Assembly (NCBI RefSeq): GCF_030812675.1
Contig: NZ_JAUSTE010000001.1
Location: 248,001 to 312,000, forward strand
Source of the DNA: Sinomonas atrocyanea
Lineage (GTDB): Bacteria; Actinomycetota; Actinomycetes; Actinomycetales; Micrococcaceae
Length of the DNA stretch: 64,000 bases
Direction of reading: 5' to 3'
Shown here: positions 28,841 to 35,889 of the stretch, one piece after another
Layout of the letters: each line of letters begins with the position of its first letter
Position numbering within the stretch: the first letter of the stretch is position 1
Notes under the pieces: generated by a model
What the model was told of the DNA's origin: nothing
Database searches by the model: none
The model's input: only the letters and a program-made list of their open reading frames with translations
Position numbers and translations under genes: made by a program

Positions 28841-31099
28841 ATGCTGCACACGTTCTGGACCAGCCGCCGAAACCGGGTCCTTCCCGCCACGGCGATCAGC
28901 GCGGTCCTCGCCGTAGGATTCCTCCTCGGCCCACTCCTGCCGGCCAGCGCCGACACCGCGCAGCCAACCTCGCCTGCCACCCCGAGCCCGACCTCCCCCG
29001 CGCCGAAGCCCGGCGCACCGGTGCCCGGGCCGGCCACGAGCCCGTCGGCGACCCCACCAGTCGTCCCCGGGCCGCCGCCGTCGTCCGCGCCGCCGGTCAA
29101 ACCCGGCACCCGCGACCCAGAGGACGCTGGCAAGGATCCCTCGGCGCGCGCCGCGATGCGCAGCCTCATCGGCCCGGGGGCCAAGATGGGCCAGGCGAAC
29201 CCGCAGTCGAAGAACAAAGGCGGGAACAACGCGCGCGGGATGGGCGTCCCGAGCCTGCTCCCCGGAGCGTGGCAGCCCGCCTGGGGCATCTCCGGCGTCG
29301 ACGTGAGCGCCTACCAGACGAGCCTCGACTGGGGCAGCATGTACGGCCAAGGCGTCCGGTTCGCCTACGTGAAGGCCTCGGAGGGCAACTACTACACCAA
29401 CAGCCTGTTCTCCTCGCAGTACTTCGGCTCCCAGAGCGCGGGCATGATCCGCGGGGCCTACCACTTCGCCATCCCGAACTGGTCTTCGGGCGCCGACCAG
29501 GCCAGGTACTTCGTCAGCAACGGCGGCGGCTGGACCCCGGACGGCATCACGCTCCCGCCGGTGCTCGACATCGAGTACAACCCCTACGCGGGACAGACCA
29601 TCAACGGCGTCTACATGGGCAACACGTGCTACAGCATGAGCCCCGCCCAGATGGTCGGCTGGATCAACGACTTCTCGAACACCGTCCTCAGCCTCACCGG
29701 CCGCCGGCCGATGGTCTACTCCACGAGCGACTGGTGGGGCTCGTGCACCGGCAACTCCGCCGCCTTCTCGAACAACCCGCTCTGGATCGCGGCGTACAAC
29801 ACCTCGGGCCCGGGCACGCTGCCCGCCAGCTGGGGCAACTTCAGTGTCTGGCAGTACAGCTCGAGCGGCCCGTTCCCCGGCGACTCCAACGTCTGGAATG
29901 GCGACTACTCGGGGCTCAAGCGCTTCGCCACCTACGGCGACGCCGATCCGAGCGCCTCCATGGGCGCCGCCGCCAGCGCCTATACCGGCCTGGGCGGCCA
30001 GACATCCGGGATCGCATGCGGGCTGAAGAACGGCGGCTGCTACCAGTTCTTCCAGAACGGGGCCCTCAACTGGAGCTCCGCCACGGGGGCACGGCCCACC
30101 TACTACGGGGCAGTCCGGACGGCGTGGGCCAACAGCGGCTACGAGAACGGCGCGCTCGGCTACCCCACCACTGACCAGATCTGCGGGCAGCTCAACGGCG
30201 GCTGCTACCAGATGTTCCAGGGCGGAGCTATCAGCTACAGCCCGGGCACGGGCGCCCAGCTGAGCCTGTACGGACCGATCCGTGACGCGTGGGGCGCGAA
30301 CGGCTTCGAACGGGGCATCCTCGGCTACCCCACCACGGGCAAGGTCTGCGGCCAGGTCAACGGCGGCTGCTACCAGATGTTCCAGGGCGGCGGCATCAAC
30401 TGGACCTCGGCGACGGGCGCCCAGCTGAGCATCTACGGACCCATCCGGGACGCGTGGGGTGCCAGCGGCTTCGAGAACGGCTCGCTCGGCTACCCCACCA
30501 CGGGCAAGGTCTGCGGCCAGGTCAACGGCGGCTGCTACCAGATGTTCCAGGGCGGCGGCATCAACTACAGCCCCGCCACCGGGGCCCAGCTGAGCCTGTA
30601 CGGGCCGATCCGCAACGCCTGGGGAGCCAACGGCTTCGAGAACGGCAAGCTCGGCTACCCCACCACCGGCAAGATCTGCGGCCAGGTCAACGGCGGCTGC
30701 TACCAGATGTTCCAGGGCGGCGGCATCAACTACAGCCCCGCCACGGGCGCGCAGCTGAGCACGTGGGGGGCGATCCGCAACGCCTGGGCCGCAACCGGCT
30801 TCCAGGACGGCCGCATGGGCTATCCCACCTCCAGCGGCGAGACGTGCGGCCTCGTCAGGGGCGGCTGCTACCAGATGTTCCAGGGCGGCGGCATCGTCTG
30901 GAGCCCGGCCACCGGCGCCCAGCTGAGCACGTGGGGGGCGATCCGGAACGCGTGGGCGAACCTCGGCTTCGAGAACAGCCGGCTCGGGTACCCCACGACC
31001 TCCGAGATCTGCTCGTCCTCGAGCTCGTGCTACCAGAACTACCAGGGCGGCACGATCTCGTGGACCGCGACCGGCGGGGCCGTCGTCTCCTATTCCTGA
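28841..31099 (+). CDS. Secreted GH25 lysozyme with seven C-terminal LGFP repeats
   Basis: A 752-aa exported hydrolase. Signal peptide (about 1-37, ends PASADT), a Pro/Ser/Thr-rich linker (about 38-95), a GH25 muramidase domain (about 147-345) and seven LGFP units (about 385-750). The GH25 catalytic acidic residues are visible in GVDVSAYQ and in LDIEYNPY, so it should cut the MurNAc-GlcNAc bond of peptidoglycan. Each repeat is about 55 aa with GYPTT, a Cys pair (CGQVNGGCYQMFQGG) and TGAQLS. It shares the same repeat type with the M15 carboxypeptidase at 19-20 kb. The neighbouring rhamnose and galactofuranose genes suggest that the repeats bind the encoded wall glycan (inference). Confidence 0.92.
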   Translation: MLHTFWTSRRNRVLPATAISAVLAVGFLLGPLLPASADTAQPTSPATPSPTSPAPKPGAPVPGPATSPSATPPVVPGPPPSSAPPVKPGTRDPEDAGKDPSARAAMRSLIGPGAKMGQANPQSKNKGGNNARGMGVPSLLPGAWQPAWGISGVDVSAYQTSLDWGSMYGQGVRFAYVKASEGNYYTNSLFSSQYFGSQSAGMIRGAYHFAIPNWSSGADQARYFVSNGGGWTPDGITLPPVLDIEYNPYAGQTINGVYMGNTCYSMSPAQMVGWINDFSNTVLSLTGRRPMVYSTSDWWGSCTGNSAAFSNNPLWIAAYNTSGPGTLPASWGNFSVWQYSSSGPFPGDSNVWNGDYSGLKRFATYGDADPSASMGAAASAYTGLGGQTSGIACGLKNGGCYQFFQNGALNWSSATGARPTYYGAVRTAWANSGYENGALGYPTTDQICGQLNGGCYQMFQGGAISYSPGTGAQLSLYGPIRDAWGANGFERGILGYPTTGKVCGQVNGGCYQMFQGGGINWTSATGAQLSIYGPIRDAWGASGFENGSLGYPTTGKVCGQVNGGCYQMFQGGGINYSPATGAQLSLYGPIRNAWGANGFENGKLGYPTTGKICGQVNGGCYQMFQGGGINYSPATGAQLSTWGAIRNAWAATGFQDGRMGYPTSSGETCGLVRGGCYQMFQGGGIVWSPATGAQLSTWGAIRNAWANLGFENSRLGYPTTSEICSSSSSCYQNYQGGTISWTATGGAVVSYS
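29985..31096 (+). repeat. Tandem LGFP repeat array, 165-bp unit, seven copies
   Basis: The Cys-Tyr-Gln codons recur at 30038, 30203, 30368, 30533, 30698, 30866 and 31028. The spacing is 165, 165, 165, 165, 168 and 162 bp, i.e. about 55 codons per unit. The central copies are nearly identical in DNA, which suggests unequal crossing-over or conversion and possible copy-number variation between strains. The first and last units are the most divergent. Confidence 0.9.
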
Positions 31100-31168
31100 G
31101 CGGGTAGGCTGGTCGGTGCACGATTCGCGCGCCGACCAGCCGATGTCCGTTCCGATCATGGGAGCACC

Positions 31169-32179
31169 GTGACCAGCCCAGCGCCCACGCCCCGAGTGAG
31201 CCTCGTCATCCCGCTGTACAACGGGGCCGCCGTGATCGGCCGGGCCCTCGACAGCCTCCGCGCGCAGACCGTCGGCGCCTGGGAGGCCGTGGTGGTCGAC
31301 GACTGCTCCACCGACGCCAGCGCGGACGCGGTCCGGAACTACATCGCGGCCACCGGCGACCAGCGCATCCGGCTGATCTCGCTCGACGCGAACTCCGGCC
31401 CGAGCGCGGCCCGGAACGCCGGCGTCGCCGCGTCGTCGGGCGACTTCGTGGGCTTCCTCGACAGCGACGACGAGCTGCTCCCCGCCGCGCTGGACCACCT
31501 CCTCGCGCTCGCCGCGGACCCCACGGTCGACGTCGCCGCCGGAGCCCACGTGGCCAAGCTCGCCAGCGGGCGCGAGAGCGTCCGCCCCGACCGTGTGGCC
31601 GGCACGCTCACCGGCCTCGAGGCCGTCGAGGCGCTGCTCCAGGAGCGCATCTGGAACTACAACCACGGCAAGCTCTACCGCCGGCGCCTCTTCGACGCGG
31701 TGCAGCACCGGGAGGACATCCGGCGCTACGAGGACATCATCTTCAACGCCGCCGCCTACTCCTACAGCACCAAGGTGCGGTTCAGCGCCACCCCGGTCTA
31801 CGCCTACTACGTCGACGCAGCCTCGACCACGTGGTCGCAGAAGCTCACAGCCGACTTCGTCACGGACACGGAGACGTTCCTCCGCGAGGGCCTCAACCCC
31901 GCCGTCGCCCCCCTCGTCTCGCAGCGGTCCTGGCGCACCATGCGCACCACGCTCGCCGTCGTCGTGCTCTCCGGCGCCCTCGCCGGCGGCGCCGACGAGA
32001 CGACCGTCGCGTCCCTCTCGTCCGTCCTGAGGGACAAGGTCCGGCTGAGGGACCTGCCCGACGTCTTCGCCTGCGCACCGCTCATCGCGGCCTCGGCCGT
32101 CGCAGCGCGGTTCGCGCCGGCCCTCTACGCCTCGGCGTACCGGTCCTACATCCGGCGCCAGTACGAGCTCGGGGCATGA
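31169..32179 (+). CDS. Family 2 glycosyltransferase
   Basis: A 336-aa GT-A enzyme, cytoplasmic or membrane-associated. The N-terminal SLVIPLYNGAAVIGRALDSL, the nucleotide-binding VVDDCSTD and the metal-binding FLDSDDEL (Asp-x-Asp-Asp) define GT2. The C-terminal third is rich in Ala and lacks an obvious membrane helix. GTG start with GGGAG 6 bases upstream. It is coupled by ATGA overlap to the flippase gene downstream. Sugar donor and acceptor are unknown. Confidence 0.88.
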   Translation: MTSPAPTPRVSLVIPLYNGAAVIGRALDSLRAQTVGAWEAVVVDDCSTDASADAVRNYIAATGDQRIRLISLDANSGPSAARNAGVAASSGDFVGFLDSDDELLPAALDHLLALAADPTVDVAAGAHVAKLASGRESVRPDRVAGTLTGLEAVEALLQERIWNYNHGKLYRRRLFDAVQHREDIRRYEDIIFNAAAYSYSTKVRFSATPVYAYYVDAASTTWSQKLTADFVTDTETFLREGLNPAVAPLVSQRSWRTMRTTLAVVVLSGALAGGADETTVASLSSVLRDKVRLRDLPDVFACAPLIAASAVAARFAPALYASAYRSYIRRQYELGA

Positions 32180-33600
32180 GCCGAGACTCAGGGCAGGCGG
32201 TGGCCGTCACGGCTGCGCCGGCCAGCCACCGGTTCCTCTACCTGCTGGCCGCCGTCGCCCAGGGTGCCGGCCCCCTGATCACCCAGCCGTTCGTCCAGCG
32301 GACCCTCGACCCGGAGCAGTGGGGACGGGTCTCGTTCTCGATCTCCCTCGTGTCGGTCGCCCTGATCGTCATCCTCGTCGGCCTCCCGCTCATCATCACC
32401 CGCGCCTACTTCGACGGACCCGAGGGCCCGCGCAAGGCGGCGTCCCTGTCGGGCTTCGGCATCCTGCAGAGCGCCGGTCTGGGGATTCTGGGCGTCGGGG
32501 TCGCCGTCGGGCTGGCCGCCGCGGCAGGACGGCTCGCCGACGACCTCTCCACGGTGATCGCGCTCGCGGTGGTGGGGCTGCTGGGGGGAATCCAGATGTG
32601 CCTCTCCGTCCTGAGGGCGCAGCACCGCGCCCTGGCCTTCGTCGGGATCACGATCGGCGCGCAGACGCTCGGCCACCTCGCGGGCCTCGCCGCCGTGCTC
32701 CTCGTCTCGCGCAGCGCCGCCGCCTACATGGGTGCCTTCGCCATCGTCGTCGCACTGACCTCGGTGGCCAGCCTCATCGCCTCGAAGCCCGGCAGGCCCT
32801 TCGCCTTCCCCGGACTGGTGGGCGCCGCGCTGCGGACCTCGGCGCCGATGCTCCCCCACAGCGTCGCGCTCGTTCTCATGCTCCAGGGCGAATCGTTCAT
32901 CCTCACCGCCCTGCATGGGCCCGCCTTCTACGGCAGGTACGGCGCCATGCTGCCCATGGCCCTCGGCCCCCTCGCCGTAATCATGGCCCTCGCGAATGTG
33001 TGGGAGACGGCGATCCTCGCGCACCGCGGCGAGGACGCGAAGGGCGCGGTCCGCCGCATCATGGTCGAGGGGGTCGCGGTCGGCGTGGCCCTCGCGGTCG
33101 CCGCGAGCGCGTCGGCCGTGCTGGCCGCGAACATCCTGGCGCACGATCCGACCGTCGAGCAGCTCCAGCTCGCCCGGATCATGCCGGCGATGGCCATGGG
33201 ATACATCGTCTTCCTGCTGGGCACGACCCAGCTCGTGGCCATCGGGCGGACCCGGCTCATGGCGCTGGTCACCCCGGCCGTCGCCGTCGTGGACCTCGCG
33301 GTCATGCTCGTCCCGGCCTCCACTGGCAGCCTTTTCTGGGTGGGGGCCACCAAGGTGCTGGCCTTCGTGCTGCTGGGGCTGGCCTACATGGCCGCCGCAC
33401 ACCGCCACGGCCGCCACCTGATGGACGCGAAGATCATGGTGGTCGGCCTCGTGGCGAGCGTCGCCGTCTGCGCCCTCATGCTCCTGCTGCCCACCGACTT
33501 CTGGTTCGGCGTCGGGACCTTCGCCGCCGCGCTGGTCGCGTTCGCCGCCGCCGCCCTCTGGCTGTGGCGCTCCGGGCGCCTGAAGGCCGTCATCGGCTGA
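32176..33600 (+). CDS. Wzx-type polysaccharide flippase (MATE/MOP superfamily)
   Basis: A 474-aa membrane protein with about 12-14 hydrophobic segments. It starts with LYLLAAVAQGAGPLITQPFVQ, the usual N-terminal arrangement of lipid-linked oligosaccharide flippases. It probably moves an undecaprenyl-linked repeat unit across the membrane. The ATG at 32176 overlaps the GT2 stop. The upstream extension of this frame is Arg-rich shadow of the GT2 gene and was discarded. A second exporter of a different class (ABC) is found 13 kb to the right. Confidence 0.82.
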   Translation: MSRDSGQAVAVTAAPASHRFLYLLAAVAQGAGPLITQPFVQRTLDPEQWGRVSFSISLVSVALIVILVGLPLIITRAYFDGPEGPRKAASLSGFGILQSAGLGILGVGVAVGLAAAAGRLADDLSTVIALAVVGLLGGIQMCLSVLRAQHRALAFVGITIGAQTLGHLAGLAAVLLVSRSAAAYMGAFAIVVALTSVASLIASKPGRPFAFPGLVGAALRTSAPMLPHSVALVLMLQGESFILTALHGPAFYGRYGAMLPMALGPLAVIMALANVWETAILAHRGEDAKGAVRRIMVEGVAVGVALAVAASASAVLAANILAHDPTVEQLQLARIMPAMAMGYIVFLLGTTQLVAIGRTRLMALVTPAVAVVDLAVMLVPASTGSLFWVGATKVLAFVLLGLAYMAAAHRHGRHLMDAKIMVVGLVASVAVCALMLLLPTDFWFGVGTFAAALVAFAAAALWLWRSGRLKAVIG

Positions 33601-33631
33601 TCCGGCGTCGCCCGGCTCGGCCACCACAGAC

Positions 33632-33676
33632 ACACCGGCGGCGCCGGACCCGAGGAGGGTCCGGCGCCGCCGGTGT
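33632..33676. terminator. Bidirectional terminator hairpin, 20-bp perfect stem
   Basis: Arms 33632-33651 and 33657-33676 are perfectly complementary around a 5-base loop (GAGGA). It sits between the convergent flippase gene and the GT2 gene on the minus strand. There is no U-tract on either side, so termination would rest on the very stable GC-rich stem. Confidence 0.85.
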
Positions 33677-33693
33677 CTGTGCTTGGGGGCCGG

Positions 33694-34590
33694 CTACGGC
33701 CGCAGCGCGTGGGCGGTCAGCCTCTTCAGCCCCGGCCACATGCGCTTCTGGACGACCTTGGGGGTCAGCGAGACCGCGTTCAGCCGCGAGGTCAGGTGGA
33801 CGCGGGCCGCACGGGCCGCCCTCGTCCAGCCCAGCCGCGCGAAGTCGGCGGCGCACTCGTCGAAGAAGGCCCGCTCCTCGGCAAACCGGCGCCCGTCGAG
33901 GGCACGCACGGAGGAGTCCGACTCGCGGTGGCGCCGGTACTGGAAGCACACCGTGTCCGTGACGAGCATCTTCCCGCCGTCCATGATGATGTCCATCGCG
34001 AGGGCGAGGTCCTGGACCACGTTGTACTGCTCGCGGAAGTCGTGCTTGAGGATCGCCTCGGCGCGCCAGGCCACCGACGGGAAGTAGAGCCAGTCACCGG
34101 TGATGAGGCTCTCGGCGATGGCCTCGCCCTCGATGATGGCCTCGGACGAGCCGCCGACGGCCAGGCGCCGCAGGAAGGCCTTGACGCGGTCGCCGAGGGG
34201 CTCGTAGACGCTGCCGTTCTCATCGATCACCTCGACGCCGGGCTGGACGATCGCCACGTCCGGGTTCTGGAACGCCTTGCGGACCGTGCCGATGTAATTG
34301 GGCAGCATGATGTCGTCCGCGCCCATGACCACGACGACGTCGTGCTCGACGAGGGACAGGCACTTCTTGTAGTTCCCGTTGGCGCCGAGATTCTTCTCGT
34401 TGCGGAAGTAGCGCACCCGCGGGTCGCCGTCGACGAGGTTGGCGAAGTACTCCGGCAGGGTCTCGTCCGGGTACCCGTCGTCGACGATGGTCAGACGGAA
34501 GTCCTCGTCCTCCTGGCTGAGCACGGAGGCCACGGCGGCCTTCATCATGGCAACGTCCCCGTAGTAGGGGAACATCACGTCAATGGTCAC
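33694..34590 (-). CDS. Family 2 glycosyltransferase
   Basis: A 298-aa GT-A enzyme. It has DVMFPYYGDVAMMKAAVASV, the nucleotide site IVDDGYPD, NLGANGNYKKCL and the metal site MGADDIML. The motif LVQDLALAMDI-type acid region appears as VVQDLALAMD. The C-terminus is a basic amphipathic segment that may contact the membrane. The GTG at 34590 is preferred because AGAAGAGG lies 6 bases upstream; an in-frame TTG at 34596 sits on that site. The start overlaps the DUF2304 gene by 11 bp. Confidence 0.86.
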   Translation of the reverse strand: MTIDVMFPYYGDVAMMKAAVASVLSQEDEDFRLTIVDDGYPDETLPEYFANLVDGDPRVRYFRNEKNLGANGNYKKCLSLVEHDVVVVMGADDIMLPNYIGTVRKAFQNPDVAIVQPGVEVIDENGSVYEPLGDRVKAFLRRLAVGGSSEAIIEGEAIAESLITGDWLYFPSVAWRAEAILKHDFREQYNVVQDLALAMDIIMDGGKMLVTDTVCFQYRRHRESDSSVRALDGRRFAEERAFFDECAADFARLGWTRAARAARVHLTSRLNAVSLTPKVVQKRMWPGLKRLTAHALRP

Positions 34591-35011
34591 TGTCAACCTC
34601 TTCTGATGCGATCGGACGTGCGGGATGGTGCACTGCGGTCGGGTCTTGGGGAGCCTCGCCCGACGCCGTGCCGCCCTTGCGGAGCACGTCGACGGACTGG
34701 CGCAGGATGGCGACCTCTTCGGCGAGGATCCTGGTCTCCTCCTCGAGGACCGTGAGCTCGCGCGAGACGTGGAGCCCGACGCCGACGAGGAGCACGATCG
34801 AGAGGGCGAAGAGGAGGTTCGCCGGAACCTTGATGCCGACGAGGGACGCCGCCCAGTCCAGCAGGCTCGGGAAGATGCCGAGGATGATCGTCAGGCCGCC
34901 GACGACGAGCCACAGGACGGCGTACTTCTCGCGCAGCTTGCCGGAACGGAGCATGGCCAGTACGGCCAGCACCATGCAGATGGCGATCACGAGGGAGAAG
35001 GCGACGCTCAC
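34580..35011 (-). CDS. DUF2304 membrane protein
   Basis: A 143-aa protein with three hydrophobic segments (about 5-22, 33-52, 65-82), then a predicted coiled coil (about 83-115, LTVLEEETRILAEEVAILRQ) and a polar tail. DUF2304 proteins are regularly found between two GT2 genes in polysaccharide clusters, as here. Function is unknown; a scaffold for membrane-associated glycosyltransferases is a guess from this recurring context. GTG start overlapping the upstream GT2 gene by 4 bp. Confidence 0.8.
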   Translation of the reverse strand: MSVAFSLVIAICMVLAVLAMLRSGKLREKYAVLWLVVGGLTIILGIFPSLLDWAASLVGIKVPANLLFALSIVLLVGVGLHVSRELTVLEEETRILAEEVAILRQSVDVLRKGGTASGEAPQDPTAVHHPARPIASEEVDSDH

Positions 35012-35787
35012 GCGGAGGCCCCCGTCTCGCCGGCGATGTCACCGGCAGCGGGCGCGGTGATCTCGGCGGGCATCTTGGTGCGGGGACGTGCGAGCGCGAA
35101 GCAGAGCACGAGACCTGATCTGGCCAAGTAGATCGTCGCCTTCCACGGGCTGTGACTCGGGGTGCCGGCCTGCCGGGCCTTCATCTCCACGGGGACCTGG
35201 ATGACCTTGCACCCGGACTTCACGGCCACCACCAGGGAGTCGATGGTGTCGCCGAGGTACTCGGCCGGGAAGTGCTCCATGTACTGGTGGAGTGCCTTGA
35301 GGTTTGCGGCCCGGAATCCGGAGGTGACGTCCGTGAGGCGCGCCCCGGCCACGGCGGAGATGACCTTCGCGAGGACGACCATGGCCCAGCGGCGTGGGCC
35401 CTTCGCGTCGTACGATCCGCGACCGGCGAAGCGGGCTCCGATGGAGATGTCCGCGTGCTCGAGCCCGGCGAGCACTCGGTCAATGTCGTGGGGGTCGTGC
35501 TGGCCGTCGGAGTCGACCTGGATGGCGCGGGTGTAGCCGTTCCGCAGCGCGTACTTGAATCCCGCGCGCATCGCCCCGCCGACGCCGAGGTTGAACGGCA
35601 GCCTCAGGACTGCCGCTCCGGCCTCGGCGGCGATCCGTGCCGTCGCGTCCTTCGAGCCGTCGTCCACGACCAGGATGTCGTGGTGCGGGACGATGGCCCT
35701 CACAGTCTGGATGGTGCCCCCGATGGCTTCTGCCTCGTTCCAGGCGGGCATGATGATGAGCGCGCCTGATCGCCTCGGTGTACCCAT
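35008..35787 (-). CDS. Polyprenyl-phosphate glycosyltransferase-like GT2
   Basis: A 259-aa enzyme of the dolichyl-phosphate mannose synthase type. It has ALIIMPAWNEAEAIGGTIQ, LVVDDGSKD, LGVGGAMRAGFKYAL and QVDSDGQHDP, with the DxDxQHxP-like signature characteristic of this subgroup. TSGFRAANLKAL corresponds to the acceptor loop. It probably loads a sugar onto undecaprenyl phosphate. The ATG at 35787 has no ribosome site but is preceded at the right distance by TATAGT, so it may be read from a leaderless transcript. A TTG three codons upstream is less likely. Confidence 0.84.
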   Translation of the reverse strand: MGTPRRSGALIIMPAWNEAEAIGGTIQTVRAIVPHHDILVVDDGSKDATARIAAEAGAAVLRLPFNLGVGGAMRAGFKYALRNGYTRAIQVDSDGQHDPHDIDRVLAGLEHADISIGARFAGRGSYDAKGPRRWAMVVLAKVISAVAGARLTDVTSGFRAANLKALHQYMEHFPAEYLGDTIDSLVVAVKSGCKVIQVPVEMKARQAGTPSHSPWKATIYLARSGLVLCFALARPRTKMPAEITAPAAGDIAGETGASA

Positions 35788-35795
35788 GATTGGCA

Positions 35796-35801
35796 ACTAT
35801 A
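35796..35801 (-). promoter_or_regulatory. Extended -10 (TGG-TATAGT) for leaderless GT2 operon transcript
   Basis: On the minus strand TATAGT is preceded by TGG, an extended -10 pattern, and lies 8 bases before the ATG at 35787. The transcript would therefore begin at or next to the start codon. No good -35 is needed for an extended -10 promoter, and none is seen. The divergent DUF6541 gene starts about 100 bp away. Confidence 0.5.
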
Positions 35802-35889
35802 CCAAGTGCGCCCGGCCCTTCCCCTGCACGTCGGACCCAGTGCGACAGGGCATACTAGGGGGGTTGACCGACGCGAGGAGCCTCACCAG

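Noticed and set aside
30000-31080. Possible CRISPR or other short-repeat array
   Set aside because: The period is 165 bp, lies in frame within a coding sequence, and the units encode LGFP modules; there are no short repeats with unique spacers.
28676-31708. A 1010-codon minus-strand open frame opposite the GH25 lysozyme gene, with repeated segments
   Set aside because: Its repeats are only the reverse reading of the LGFP array; the plus strand has a signal peptide, GH25 motifs and a promoter.
31831-32175. Upstream extension of the flippase frame into the GT2 gene
   Set aside because: The extension is Arg-rich and overlaps the GT2 gene; the ATG at 32176 gives the normal flippase N-terminus and an ATGA junction.
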